Source: Ctena decussata (Eukaryota > Mollusca > Bivalvia > Lucinida > Lucinidae). From it: a stretch of 64,000 nucleotides of DNA. How positions within the stretch are numbered: position 1 is the first letter of the stretch; each line of letters opens with the position of its first letter. A model generated the notes under the pieces. That model saw nothing but the letters and a program-made list of their open reading frames with translations, had not been told where the DNA came from and made no database searches. Shown piece by piece: positions 11,567 to 23,975 of this stretch. The stretch is from contig OZ022502.1 of the NCBI GenBank assembly GCA_963989385.1, positions 12,697,001-12,761,000 of the forward strand, in the 5' to 3' direction. Position numbers and translations under genes: made by a program.

Positions 11567-14500
11567 TAGCTGGGCAGATATGTGAAATAATTGTGCACTT
11601 TGTGATAAAAGCATAAAATTTGGCACAATGCTAGACAAAGCTATTCTAAGCATTTTCAGGGTGGATGCCAAGCCGGAAAATTCCATTTATGGCGGCCATC
11701 TTGAATTTCAAAATGGCCGCCAACGAAACTGCATTTTATGACAAACAGAATCGGAGATTATTAGAAAGACTAGTTTTGTGTTTCTGAACATGTTTAGCTG
11801 AACTTTCGCCATGATTTTCTCAAACTTGTCTGTTATTCGGCATTTCTGATCTATGCTCCTGGGCGTAGACATGACACTAATCGATAATTACATGTTTGTA
11901 AGTACAGAAATGGAATACAGTAAACCAAAATTCCTCACCCCCTGGAGAACAAAACCTTTCAAAATATCATTGTTTTGCAGGTTTAATTCTTTTTCTAGTG
12001 AATAAAACTTATTAACTGGATGACGATAGCAATTCTTTTACTTGTTATTTTTTCTTGTTGCTTCAGTCTACATAATAAATCATTTTGCCTAACTCATAAC
12101 ATATAAAAGAAGCAAAATTATAGTTTAATCCCTAAATGCATTTGAGTTTATTTTAATGCACAAAGTTATTTAAGGATTTAAACGAAAAAAAATCAAATTC
12201 GATGTGTAACGTACATAACAGTAGCAAACGTACTAACAAACAACAATAATCTAAATAAACCAAAATTGATGGTTGATACATGTGGTCCTTACTGAACTAA
12301 ACACTATTATTCATATTCAAATTATGCACATATTAGAGAGAACAGTTTGGCTCCTTTCGAATTAGTCAGTACAGCACTGAAAAATTACTTGAATCTAGAA
12401 CGAAACATTTTTGTAAGAGTCCATACAATTTTTAAGAATGACTTCGAGAAATAGATACACGTGTAAATGGTAACTAGTGTATCCTCAGTTTGATCTGTAT
12501 TTCATCTTAAGAATCGCAATCGGTAGGGCACCTGACTCGTAAGTTAGAGGTCCTGGGTTCGAATCCCGGTCTGGCGACATACTTTCGTTTCTCCTTCCGC
12601 TGATTCAAGAAGTGCAGTTGTCAGTTACTGGCGAAAGTATGTGCACTTAGTACTGGTTAACCGCTTTGGAGGTCTAAGCCTGCCCAGGAATAGTGTGGTT
12701 AGGTTAACTGACCGTCCCGACATGACCTTAGTTGTTTACCGTGGACGTTAAGCATCAAATCAACCAACCAACTTAAGTAGCCAGAAGCATATGCCACTAT
12801 ATTGGAAAACCATCGTTGTGTGTTTTTAACTATAATTATATGATTTAAACATGTATCTGAAGGTAGGTTTAGTGGTAATGTTGAGTAACACAATTGTAGT
12901 TTGTATATAATTGTTAGTGGTGTCAGATAATTAGAATTGCAAACTGTTGTAAAGAGCCAGTTTCAGACTGCAGCTAGGCTTCCAATGCTTTAAGTGTTAA
13001 CCTGCCAACTATATTCAGATATTCAGATACATGTAGTATACGTAGATTTTCAATATTTCCTGTAGTACAACAGGAAAAACAAAGATCGTTACGAATGGCA
13101 TACTCAGCCTCTGACTCTTTTAAAACATAGTTTTGCAGCAGCTTCACTATAATAACCTTTTAATGACACATTCGACAAGTAAATATTTTGATCAGGGTTA
13201 AGGTTGAATATCACGTTAAATGTGTACCTGAGTGGTAATAAACGTTATCTGTTTGTATACATGTAGCTCTCGTCATTAATACTGCCGCATATTACTGTTA
13301 GGAAAACGAAAAAAGGGCAAATCTTTATAATGAGACATGGACATGAGAGTTTTCCCATCATCTTCTGTTCACGAAGTATAACTGTCACTATAAAAAGACA
13401 TAATATTTCCTGATCAGGTAATTGTGCACCACCATCTTTGCATATTACGGCTTACTTTTATCAACACCTAAAATATTACAACAGCAAAATTACTTTCAAA
13501 CAACTTGTAATAAATTATTTATTGAATAAGTATATTGTTTTATATTGTCAAGTTGTATTGAGTACACTGTTCAAAAGCAGCCCACCCCCACCTTCCCTAC
13601 CCCTTTCCCGAAATGATTACAACAAACTAGGCAAAAAGGTTAATTAAAATAACATTTAATTTGGTTAGTCCATGATATGTATAGGTATAACTTATTTTAT
13701 TTGTTTCTGTCCTATACATAACATTTTACTACATATAAGGTGTGACTAATTAGTAAATTGCCCAATAAAGTGGTTGTATACATTACTTGTTATGTTTGTT
13801 CTCGTTTAATTTCTAGTCATACTGCAGGTTCATTTAGGAGATAAGGAACTGAGATTTGCCTTTTAATCCCTAAGTACTAACATTGATGTTGATTAATATA
13901 TGTAGTCTTCTTTTCATTTGCCATTGCATTTTGTGCAGTTGGAACACTGCAGATTATTATAACTTGTAAAAATAAAATATTTGTCAATAACAACAACTTA
14001 AGTTCCCATATTTAGGCACCCCTCAAGAAACTGTTGAATATATAAGCATTGATAAGGTAAGAAAAACAATAAAACAAAATTGCGGCATTGAATGAAGATT
14101 GTCATAAAAGGAAAAATTTATAGAAACCAGCTTCAAATATCCACATAACCTATTACTCAACTCCTCGTACCATTAGCTTTCAGTTCATGTTTCGATATTT
14201 TATTCCCAAAGTCCTGCTTAGTGCATCACAGGTAGGAGCATTACAAAATAGACAACGTAAAGCTGTGTTGTAAAACTTGTAGTATTTTGACATTATGCAG
14301 TATTTTTTTCATCTTATATGATGGTTTTAGTTGAGAAATGGCATTTCTTGTGTAACGTATACTACCCATAGAACCTTAACTTAAGTAAATGTGCTCTGCA
14401 ACCCAAGTTTACATGTAACATTATGTTCCCAAAATCTTCACATGTCTGTTTATATTTCTCATATCAACAGTCTTTCTTTTGTTTGCACTTAATATGCTAC

Positions 14501-15594
14501 ATCTTTTCAATAAACACGATAAGACAATGCTCTTGAATGTTTTGTAGATTACATGTCATTCTAGACGCTCTTATACTACTAAATTAACGCTTTTGGGGTG
14601 CTATTTTTATAAGACTGACTGTTGACTGCGTATCTCTTGACTTTACTTCTACATAAAGTGCTGCCCTACAACGGCAGGGCTTTATTTTCTCTACAGTGAT
14701 GTCTCCGTTTTTTTATTTAATTTAACTTTTTTTAATCATTTTATAATAAATATCATGTATGCTAGTATCATTAAAAGGATGACAAAACAGTTAAGAAGTT
14801 AGGCAGGTACGTTATTAATCATGTTAATTTAGGTAATAAAATACCAGAAAAGAGTGAATGTCCTCAGAGTTTTTCATGTCTAGAAACATAAGTAGTTTGC
14901 AGTATCCTATTTTTCGTAACGTATAAAACACACGTCATGTCATCTTTAACCGTACTATTAAAGTGTCAGAGGTCTCAAGAAGCAACGTTTCTTAAGAGCT
15001 GAAAGAATGTCATATTTATAATATTTTTGAGACACAGTGAAGAAAGTTCAAAAGTGGTATTAGAATAAATTTTATGACTAAATGTTATTTACGTTACCTC
15101 CAGTAGTTGAAAATGATAAAAAATCATGAAGACTGTAACTATTCCACTATTTGAAGATAGGAAAAAGGGTGAAAGGCTGACATAAACAAAACGAAATGTT
15201 TCTGCATTCAAATTATATGGTTCTATGGAAATATAAATATGCAATTTACACATGTGGGCTTAACCCATAATCAGAGGGTTTACAGGTATAAACCAACACA
15301 ATTTTAATAGGAACTTCGGCAAACACTACTCTCTAGAGTTCCTCCATATGACAGGGGAACTTTAATCAGCTCAAAGTCTATACAAAATGTAATGGGCTCT
15401 GATCAGTATGAAACTTACCTATAAGGCAGACGCCATTTTGAAAAAAACAAGATGGCCGCCGAAATAGGCAAAATTTGGCTTTGCATCCACCCTGAAAATT
15501 CATATTTTGGTCCAATCTAACTAAGTACCAAATTTCATGCTTTTATCAAAAAGTGCACAATTCGGCCAAAATTTGTTACATATCTGCCCCACTA
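11567..15594. mobile_element. 4.0-kb non-autonomous TIR element
   Basis: Imperfect terminal inverted repeats of about 110-150 bp: TAGCTGGGCAGATATGT at the left against ACATATCTGCCCCACTA at the right. Both arms go on through a GTGCACTTT.TGATAAAAGCAT block, a TTTTCAGGGTGGATGC block and a GGCGGCCATCTTG block. AAC is found on both sides (11564-11566, 15595-15597). The second duplicate joins the flanks directly near 45868. The interior has only chance frames and one nested SINE, so it is a non-autonomous or gutted DNA transposon. Confidence 0.7.
12512..12771 (+). mobile_element. tRNA-derived SINE
   Basis: A tRNA-like head with box A-like GCAATCGGTAGGGCACC, an anticodon-arm-like CTGACTCGTAAGTTAG and box B GGTTCGAATCCC is followed by a roughly 190-bp body containing CTTTCGTTTCTCCTTCCGC and GACCGTCCCGACATGACC. 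It ends in an AATCAACCAACC tail. CTTAAG lies on both sides (12506-12511, 12772-12777), a probable target duplication. Nested inside the 4.0-kb TIR element. The same family is found at 61245-61521 and in the 17.85-18.39 kb palindrome. Confidence 0.8.
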
Positions 15595-16134
15595 AACGTC
15601 TATATGATAGGAACGAAAAAAGATTCCAAAATTAGATTTTTTTCGTCAATCAGAAATGACTTACTGTACTGATTGATTTATTTTTTATAATAATGCTACG
15701 ATGGATAAGAGCGCAACTGGCACAGTGACTTTACTTCTGGATCAACCTTTGTATTATTACTAGTATGATTACTATGTAAACACAGCGAAACACTTATTAT
15801 AACAGATCTATTAAAAATATTTCCTATTAGGCACTATGGCTGCAACAAGTACGTTTTTCTTATTGTTTTATACTTAAGCTAGTATACTGATTAATTGACC
15901 ATACTCAGGGAGCCACCAAAACCCCGTGTCACTGTCAAAAAGCTGCGAAAATCAACGGTAGGGCATGCCTTCAGAATACCGGAATAAGAATAAAATTCGA
16001 TTACATCAAATTCATAAATGGTGACACTACGCTGACAAATCAGTCTGAAAGATGGCTTTGAATTCTCTGCAGCTTTTTTTTTTTTTCACAAATCGGCTAA
16101 TCCATTCTTTAAGTAATATAGATATTCTGGTTTT

Positions 16135-16760
16135 GCGGGCAGGATATATAAAAAACTACTTGGAATTATTATTGATAAATCATTGAACTTTGACAAACAA
16201 ATTGATTCTAAATGCCTCAATATAACAAGAAGAATTACGCTTTTGAAGCTTCTGTCAAAATATGTTGAAAAGCCAAGTTTAAATCAGTATCATAATTCTT
16301 AAAGTTTTCCTATATTTGATTACAGATGCATGATTTGGGGCCATTGCACCCAAAATAATATATCCAGGCTGGTTAGACTACAGAAACGTTCTGCCAGGAT
16401 AAGTCTTCAAGTAGATATCATGACACCTTCGCAAACTATATATGTTTAACGAATTAAAATGGCTATCATTTCCAAAACTTGTTGAACATCACACGTACAT
16501 AATGATGTACTAAGCCCTACATGGACTGGCATCTGATTATTCAACTAATCTTTTTGAGAAAAAATCAGACGCATTTTCACGCAACTTACGCTCCATCGAA
16601 AATGACATGCTAAAAATTCCTTTCTCTAGGACACCTATTATGATCGCTCATTTAGTATTTTGGAGCAAAACAATGAAACACCCTTCCTACAGGTATTAAA
16701 CATGTGGCTTCTTTGAATGTATTCAAACATAAAATAAAAATGTATCTTCTTAACAACTAA
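16135..16760 (+). pseudogene. Decayed non-LTR retrotransposon RT fragment
   Basis: Forward-frame pieces read as the C-terminal part of a CR1/Jockey-like reverse transcriptase: KLLGIIIDKSLNFDKQIDSK, then (after a frameshift) an FDYRCMIWGHCT stretch and RLVRLQKRSARISLQ. These fit the family pattern LLGV-ID-LSW, then IDYC--VWG, then LQKRAAR. Stops and frameshifts are frequent and the catalytic palm and endonuclease are absent, so it is a dead 5'-truncated copy. It sits in a stretch unique to duplicate 1. Confidence 0.7.
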
Positions 16761-17274
16761 ACTTTCTTATTATATTCGCTCACCTAGTCCCTTAGTGATG
16801 TAAATGGCACACATCAGTCACTTGCCACCGCCTGGATTTTGTCTCGCCTGAGCAACGGTATTTGTATATGTTGGCTACTATCAATTGTATGTTCGGAGAA
16901 GGCAGTGCCTGGAGCAGCGGACATGATGTTTGGACATTGGTTTCCACCACATGTTCTCTTCTCATGCTGTCTCTTATCCTTGCAGAACGTGTACTGTGTT
17001 CATTATTGCGTAGGTCTCTCATATAAACTCTATGCCGCTGATAAATTTCTTATTTTATCATTCTAGATTATTTGGAGATCTTTTTGCCCGTCGAGGCATT
17101 TTAATCACACACGCAATACGATTTTATATAGTCCCGTGCTTTAGCTGTGGTTTCCATGCCGGGCGGTGCTGACGGTGCTCATCAGAGGGGACCTAGGTGG
17201 GGCACTCTCCCAATCAGAGAGCTTGCTGATGAGCACCTCCAGCACTTAGGACGATAGTTAAAAAGTTTTATGGG

Positions 17275-17480
17275 AGACACCATGACCTTGTTGATACCTA
17301 CAATGTGGCCGTTTCTAAACTAATCTCCGATTTGATGGCCTCAGCCGAAGCTTAGTTAAGCTTTCAAATACCGTTCTTTCATTTTCACTGACTTTTTCCA
17401 CAGATACATAGATATGGCGGGTGTATTATAATAGGCAGGTAATGCTTACAACCCCGCGGGCACCTGATCACACCTCTGTT
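17275..17480 (+). repeat. Dispersed repeat family V
   Basis: Shares CCTACAATGTGG.CGTTTCTAAA with 31345-31365. Further on, CATTTTCACTGACTTTTTCC and ATAGATATGGCGGGTGTAT recur at 34540-34660 (direct) and at 25110-25180 (inverse). It is effectively the uninterrupted form of the sequence that flanks the 31.4-34.5 kb foldback element. Confidence 0.5.
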
Positions 17481-17847
17481 TTGGGGTCCATGTCTGTGAA
17501 TCTAAAATATTCCGGAATTGTCTATGTTTAACTGACCTACGAGTTCGGACTTATGATTTGGGTACTTTGACCACTATCATTTAAATGGTAATGGCTGTAA
17601 TTGTGGCGAGTCATGAAAGTAACGATGACTGTGATAAGATTGCTTGTGAATTTCAAGTTCATTCTTTTACAAGTTTAAGTGATCAGTGATTTGTCTTGGG
17701 TCACTATATTAAAATTTTAATCGTCAGCTTGTCGTAAGACTATAAGTGTTCTAAGCATGAATAGAACTGTTACCTAGACAAATATATATGTTTTATTATA
17801 ACTCATTGTAAATATTGTACATATCTTATGATAATGTATTTATTTTC

Positions 17848-18390
17848 AGAGGATAACATATTAAGCATACGAACACTTATCTAACATGTGATCCTCTATG
17901 ATATTTAAAACGACATTTAAGATATGTTGTTGTTGTTGTGGTTGTTGTTGTTGTGTTTTTATTTAACGTCCACGTTAAACAGCTAAAGTCATGTCGGGAC
18001 GGTCAGTTAACCTAACCACACTATTCCTGGGCAGGCTTAGACCTCCTAAGCGGTTAACCAGTACTAAGTGCACTTACTTTCACCGGTAACTGACAACTGC
18101 CCTTCTTGAATCAGCGGAAGGAGAAATGAAAGTTCGATACCCGGTCCGGACACTTACTTTCATTTCTCCTTCCGCTTAACCGCTAAGGAGGTCTAAGCCT
18201 GCCCAGGAATAGTGTGTTTAGGTTAACTGACCGTCCCGACATGACCTTCGCTGTTTACCGTGGACCTTAAACAATAACACAACAACAACAACAACAACAT
18301 ATCTTAAATGTCGTTTTAAATATCTTTGTTTTTAAATCATAGAGGACATATGTTAGATAAGTGTTCTTATGCTTAATATGTTAGCCTTAT
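17848..18390. repeat. Large palindrome built on a SINE tail
   Basis: Two arms of about 250 bp meet at a short centre near 18130-18150 (TCGATACCCGGTCCGGACA), a relic of the SINE tRNA-like head. Each arm holds the SINE body, a (TTG)n/(CAA)n tail, and then the same non-SINE flank (17848-17925 complementary to 18298-18390, with TTTAAAACGACATTTAAG). Because non-SINE flank is shared, this is an inverted duplication of one locus, not two independent insertions. The right arm has lost about 55 bp. Confidence 0.75.
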
Positions 18391-18829
18391 TATGTATGAT
18401 TTCGGTCCAAGTTCTCAGTTATTCCTTTAACTTAGGGTCCTCCTTAGTTAAGGTCACTACAAGTGAACTTTTTTTTCAAACAATAGATTTTCTTCATATT
18501 TTGCATAACATTTTTGTACTAAATTACAGGTGAAATAATAAGAAAAAGAAAAAAAAATAATAAATTAATTTATACAATATTCCATGAGGGTGAAACATTT
18601 AGCTATAAAGTCATTTTACCATATGATCCTTCAAAAAAAAAACTATTCGACATAAAAGTGCGCTCATGCATTATATACAGTATGTTCACAAATTTCGAAC
18701 CGTGGTTAAAATATAGAACGAAAATATCTGTTACATGTTTGCTATGATTAAAAAGGGTACTTGCGTACTTGGGAAATCACAGCGATGTATGGCTAGGCTA
18801 ATATGAGAAATTAGTGCCCAACACATATT

Positions 18830-19497
18830 TATAGGTCGTTTGTGAAAAAGTGTGGAGGGCAAAAAATTGATTTAATTTCTTTACTACGCAATGAATGTTC
18901 ATGAAACTTTGTATACCTTAATCTTCTACCCATACAAACTCAGGCAAGGAAATTCAGAATTTTCTGACTGGTAAATAAGATTTTGTCAGATGAACAACAT
19001 GTTAAAAAATGTCTGTAATATTAAGGATCGAACGCTTGATTGGTGCAGTTTTTGGAACAGTCAGTGCTGTACAGACTATTAGTATCCATCCTTTATATGG
19101 GCATTTACTCCGTATTAAGGAGAAACATATATGGTAATCATTTTCAAGTGGTTGGCCCATTATTGCTAAAGCCTCTTGTTCACTTGGTAGTGAGTGAACA
19201 CATTGTAGACCACATGGTAACTTGTGAATGAATAATAGTATTAGTATAGTAACTTTAGAAGCAACAATGGCTGTTGTACTTAATGGTTTCCTCCCATGAA
19301 AGAATGGTCTAAAATTGAGAAGAAAAATGGTAACAATTAATAGAGTAACTTTTTGTTTTAAAGTAAAAAAAAATCTGAATTTTTTCGCCTGAGTTCGTAT
19401 GAGTAATAGATTTATGTATGCAAAGTTTCATGAAAATCTATTCAATAAAAAATTAAATCATTTTCTTTGCCCTCCACTTTTTCACAAACGACCTATA
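18830..19497. mobile_element. Foldback element, ends TATAGGTCGTTTGTG
   Basis: The left end TATAGGTCGTTTGTGAAAAA and its complement at 19464-19497 form terminal inverted repeats of more than 30 bp, including GTGGAGGGCAAA. Weaker complementarity extends inwards (CTCAGGCAAGGAAATTC with GAATTTTTTCGCCTGAG). Non-coding. Confidence 0.65.
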
Positions 19498-19912
19498 AAA
19501 AGAAGTGCTGTCAACCCCGCACCAAAGGGGTGCGAGACCGTGTGGCGGAAACCAATGTCCAAACAGCACGCCTCGCACTCCTGGGGTGGAGGTCGACACG
19601 TTAAACACTTAAAACTAATGTCAGTGAAAAAAAACAACTCCTGTTTCATGTTAAAAAAAACAATCACACAAGTTGAATTATATTACACTAGGTTCAATAT
19701 TTAAAAGGCGCATTTAATATTATTGTATGATAAAAGCAGTCTTTATTAGTCTTTATTATCCGAAACTACGTAGTGTGACCCATGCTCCTACTTCTGTATG
19801 TATTCTCTGCTCTTGAAGAAACTTTTTAAGATTTTAATTGAGCAGTAAACATGGTAGAATAAAATATTTTAACCTGCCTATGATTCTGTATGATAGTGTA
19901 AGCTAATTATCA

Positions 19913-20945
19913 TTATGGCTCAGATGAATTCTTTATCATACTGTTTAAAAACATGTAGAGATGGTGCCAACCTGGCTGATTCTGGGAGGGAGTTCCAGAG
20001 CTTAGAAGCCGAACACGAAAAGGAGCCATCATACAGCGCAGTATTTGATCTAGGAACTGTAACTGAGCCATTTTAGATGATCTTAGAACCCTATTATTTG
20101 TTTTTAAGGACAGTTGTAGTAAGTCTGAGATATAAGCAGGCGTTAGATTGTTTAGAGCTTTGTATGCAGTTACTGCTTTATTATATTCTGATCGACTGCT
20201 AACAGACATCCAGCCCAATCTTTGAAACATTACCGAGGATGGAATGGTATATTCTGCCTTTAAGATAATACGGGCCGCGCGTTTCTGTAATTTATTTATT
20301 CGTTCGATATTTGAATTATTTGTTGTGCCCCAAGTATTTGAGCCATCATCTATCAATGGAAGGATGTAGCTCTGATAGAAGATCTTTTGTTCATTCTCTG
20401 GAACTTACAGAGATAGCAGCTTTAAGAGCGATATTCGGGAGGAACTTGTAGCACAGAGGATATCTATGTGTGGTGTCCAGCTAGGATTTTCATCTATGTA
20501 TATGCCTAAGAGTTTTTGCGTGCTTACGGCACCGATTCTGGTATTTCCTATTTTGATGTCCAGATTATCAGTATTGCGTATTAAATCCTTGTTTTGTACC
20601 GATACACATGCTAGTAGTTTTCGTATAATAAATGCTCATGTTATTGCGTGTACTCCATGCATCCGCTCGGTTTGAGTCAGATTGAAGCTTGGTTTCGATT
20701 TCGCTTTTTGTGTTACCTGAGACATGGAACGTGCTATCGTCAGCATAAAAATCTTACGAGCAGTGTATAATGGAGAAAGGTAGGTCGTTTATGAACAACA
20801 AAAATAATGTTGGCCCTAATATAGACCCTTTGGTTACCTCTGATAATGTTTGGGAAAACTCAAGCAATCCTTGCTCGCTTTTTATTGTTTGTGCCGGGAA
20901 CTTCCAGGAACCAGCATATAAGAACTGAGAACTGAATGAAAACAC
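19913..20945 (-). pseudogene. Decayed CR1/Jockey-like reverse transcriptase
   Basis: Read on the minus strand from 20945: the conserved block VTKGSILGPTLFLLFINDLP, one in-frame stop, then FYADDSTFHVSGNT with the catalytic YADD (about 20740), a frameshift, then KLLGIYIDENPSW, and finally an open stretch (20356-19913) with INKLQKRAARIILKAEY and YKALNNLTPAYISDLL. These are the palm and thumb landmarks of CR1/Jockey-group non-LTR elements in the right order. Endonuclease and gag are missing, and stops and frameshifts make it non-functional. Related to the fragment at 16135-16760. Confidence 0.85.
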
Positions 20946-20972
20946 TAACTGACACTAAGAAGTAAAAACAAT

Positions 20973-21208
20973 GAGCTGCGACACGAGAAAAGCAACAATG
21001 TGGTTCTGCGCCCATTGCAGACTCAGATCATTATGGGCATTCACCCAGTTTGAGCAGAATCTTCGTTAAGTGCTCAAAGGGTAGCTAAGGGACTAAGCTA
21101 CCTCTATACGGACTGCAAAGACTCTGATCAGACTGGGTGGATGCCCAGGCTGATCTGCGTCTGCGCTGGGTGCACATCCACATTGTTTGTTTTCTCGTGT
21201 CGCGGCTC
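20973..21208. mobile_element. GAGCCGCG-family MITE
   Basis: Full-length palindromic copy (GAGCTGCGACACGAG ... CTCGTGTCGCGGCTC). The asymmetric centre is inverted relative to the copy at 10598-10830, so it inserted in the other orientation. Flanks are AAT and AAAT. Confidence 0.8.
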
Positions 21209-21481
21209 AAATGATTATGTTACCGTCTGGTTTAGAAGGTACGCTATATCTAAAATACACCTGTGTTCACTTATTTGAGCCATTTCTTTACTATAACTTC
21301 ATCTGTAGTGTAGATAAAACGTTTCCATATGTAAAAAGAAAACTGCCAGAGCCTAATCAAAAGAAGAGAAAAAACAACAAAACAACCCCTAAGAAACACA
21401 ATTTAATTTTAGGTGTCTCATTATTAAAGTGCGAATTTTCACAAACTTGCATCAGGTTTCAACAAGCATAAACTGATTAAA

Positions 21482-22290
21482 TTGCACAACCCGCTGGTTT
21501 GCACTATAATCACTGTGTGAGTCCGTCCGTCCGTCCGTCCCTTATCAGTTAGCGCAAAACGCTTATAACTCTTGAACCGCATTCTATATTTTGATAAAAT
21601 TTTGCATACTTATACATGTCAACATTATCTAACGACTCGCATGCATAACCGTCTTTTTTGATGGACGAGGCTTTGCTGAGCACAAGTTGAAAATTTACGA
21701 TCAACTAGTGAAAATGCTCATAACTCTTGAACCCCGTGGTATATATGGTTCAAATTTTGTATACCTATGAATTTTAACATTGTCCAGCCACCGGCATGTA
21801 AAACGGTGACGAGGCTTCACCGAGCATCATTTGAGCCGGTTGAGCTATTTTGTCCGTCCGTCCGTTATCAGTTAGCGAAAACGCTTATAACTCTTGAACC
21901 GCATGGGATATTTTAACAAAATTTGCATACTTATACATGTCAACATTGTCTAACGACTCACCTTATTTGATGGACGAGGCTTTGCTGAGCACAAGTTGAA
22001 AATTTACGGCCAACTACTGAAAATGCTAATAACTCTTGAACACCGTGGTAAATATGGTTCAAATTTTGTATGCTTATGTATTTTAACATAATCCAGCCAC
22101 CGGCATGCAAAACAGTGACGAGGCTTCACCAAGCATCATTTGGCCGGTCGAGCTCTTTCATTGAAAATGCTCATAACTCTTGGACCGCTTGGTATATTGC
22201 TTCAAATTTTGTATACTTATGTAATTTAACATTGCCCAGCCACTGTTGCCCAGCCACTGGTATGCAAAACTTCATATTGCACAACCCGCA
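21482..22290. mobile_element. Copy-1-specific element with internal tandem repeats
   Basis: Bounded by direct repeats TTGCACAACCCGC at 21483 and 22277. Inside, a unit of about 320-340 bp is repeated about 2.5 times: TTATCAGTTAGCG.AAAACGC, then CATAACTCTTGAAC, then CCAGCCACCGGCATG. A short (GTCC)n run sits near 21523. The duplicate at 46270-46300 lacks it. No coding frame. Confidence 0.55.
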
Positions 22291-22467
22291 GGAACCAGAA
22301 ACTGATTATTCTACATTCACCACGAGTTGTGCACATTACCATCAGTTGATTGAAGTATTCAACATACTTCCCAACAACAGATTTTCCTAATACTTTTCAA
22401 CAAATTAACCACAATGTAAAATGTATTGCCCCAGAATATGAAGAGGTCCATCATTTAGTATGAGAGA

Positions 22468-22560
22468 CTGATCGGGTTCGAATCCCGCTGGAGGCGAGGT
22501 TCTTTCGTACCGTAAACGGGGCCCCATTGAACACAGTCTTTCATTATCACATTTCCATCG
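22468..22560 (+). repeat. Possible SINE remnant with box B
   Basis: GATCGGGTTCGAATCCCGCTGG fits an RNA polymerase III box B, but no convincing box A precedes it. It sits exactly where the duplicate alignment ends. Confidence 0.3.
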
Positions 22561-22723
22561 TCTTTGATTGGAGTCTTCGCTGTCGGCATGCAGCTAACAT
22601 AGATCCTTATCTACCCTTTCAGCGCACGGCAAAGATTCTGATCAGACTGGGCGAATGTCCAGGTCGATCTGAGTCTTCATTGGGCTAACATGCCACTTTG
22701 TTGATTTTATCTGGTCGCGGATC
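22560..22723. mobile_element. GAGCCGCG-family MITE, 5'-truncated and diverged
   Basis: Recognised by GGAGTCTTCGCTGTCGGCATG, GATCAGACTGGGCGAATG and the right end CCACTTTGTTGATTTTATCTGGTCGCGGATC, the last with several substitutions. The left arm is missing. Confidence 0.6.
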
Positions 22724-22740
22724 ATCTCATTTCGATACTG

Positions 22741-23640
22741 CTCTTCCTGTCGTCAACAAACCCTTTAAAGAACATTATGCAGATGTAGATGAAACAACAA
22801 CAAAGACGGCACGTGTAGTAGGAGCAGCAGGGATAGCTCCTCCTATTGACTTTACTGAACGTCACGGCCAAGTGAAATTGATAAAAAAAAAGATACGATG
22901 AATGTGAGACTAGAAGATTGAGCAAACAAATGCCTTATACTTAGTCTCGACGTGACAGCAATTGGTTTTGTGCTACCTGCTGACTTCATGGTAAATTAAA
23001 GCTGTTATCACCAGAAGAGCAGTTTAGATCTCCTCTGAAACGGAGAAGGTGGCCATTCAAGTTACAATTAGCAGCAAATCAAATGCAGCCGTCAGCATGG
23101 AGAAAAAGCATATAGGTATTGTAAATATAGCAGGAACTTGTCACCAATATTTAGAACGTGTATCGAAACTGAACAATATGTCTTGGGAATCCCGGCCTAT
23201 CACAACAATCTGATCGTTACATGTATATCTGCCGGAAGTTATCGTACAGTTCAAATGATTGATATGAATGGGTAGATCCTGTTGACAGTGACACATGACT
23301 CTGCCGGTAAACGACTATTAGACTTAAAAGTTTGCAGTTTGCCTTACACTACATACTAGTGGGGATACGGACAAGGTGATTGTTGTAGATTCGAAGAAAC
23401 AGGCTATAAGTGAAACTGGAAAATGTGTTTAAGTCTGTGATGTCAATGGAAAGTTCTGTCGATGAAAATGGAAATGTCTATGTGCGTTTCCAGTCAGGGG
23501 AGATCACTATGTTTTCAAAAACTATAGACGAGCAGAGATGGCTGGTTTCGGACGGTGTAGACCTGCAGTCTCCATTAGCGATGGGTTTTAACAGCTGTCG
23601 ACAAGAACCTCTTCTGTCTACTAGCAACACAGACTTGGCG
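22741..23640 (+). pseudogene. TRIM/B-box-like beta-propeller pseudogene
   Basis: Scattered frames match the C-terminal propeller region typical of expanded bivalve TRIM/B-box-like proteins. Pieces seen are MIDMNG, then a stop, then TVTHDSAGKR; VVDSKKQAIS; DENGNVYVRFQSGEITMFSK; and WLVSDGVDLQSPLAMGFNS. The order and spacing fit NHL-like blades (GNVYVCG-like strands). Frameshifts and stops interrupt it at many points, and no RING or B-box is found upstream, so it is a decayed 3' fragment. It joins repeat X at 23640 through GGCGGTA. Family assignment is from memory. Confidence 0.6.
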
Positions 23641-23975
23641 GTACTTTTGTTGCGGTTGCATTTGTTTTATGTTCGGTGCTGTTTAATTTATTGTGTTCTC
23701 AGTTTAATCCTTCTATCATAAAAATAGAAAATAGGTAAAAATAATTGTTAAATGTTTTTCATATAATTTGCTTAGTCCGTTGTAACCCGTACTTTGGTCT
23801 AAATTATTTAGTTCAATAAAGATAGCTGAGTTGCCATCTATTTGGGAAAGAGCTGCTGACTCGGCTTATCACTTGTAATTTATTGTTTGTTGGGATGTCT
23901 TTGTCAATCTTTCCCTTTGATGTTGGGGATAGGGTTTGGGATCTGATTCAGTCAGTTCCTGAAGTGTAGTTACTT
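23640..23975. repeat. Dispersed repeat family X, copy C (right part only)
   Basis: From TTGTTGCGGTTGCATTTG to CCTGAAGTGTAGTTAC it matches 135-455 and 9570-9895. The left third of the family is replaced by the TRIM-like pseudogene, with the join near GGCGGTAC. Confidence 0.65.

Larger units (their letters stand above)
462..22470 (+). repeat. Segmental duplication, copy 1
   Basis: Co-linear in direct orientation with 36757-46410. Matching blocks (copy 1 to copy 2): 462-2086 to 36757-39380; 2490-3375 to 39388-40156; 3950-4463 to 42060-42557; 6272-7046 to 42552-43368; 7913-8205 to 43369-43853; 9990-11566 to 44370-45868; 15595-15850 to 45875-46125; 21417-21483 plus 22330-22470 to 46235-46410. Between blocks copy 1 carries insertions that account for its greater length. 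Identity in retained blocks looks like 80-90% by eye. No gene is seen inside it. Confidence 0.85.

Noticed and set aside
12512..12600. Functional tRNA gene with CGT anticodon
   Set aside because: Boxes A and B are present, but the anticodon arm is imperfect and the head is followed by a SINE body seen at other loci.
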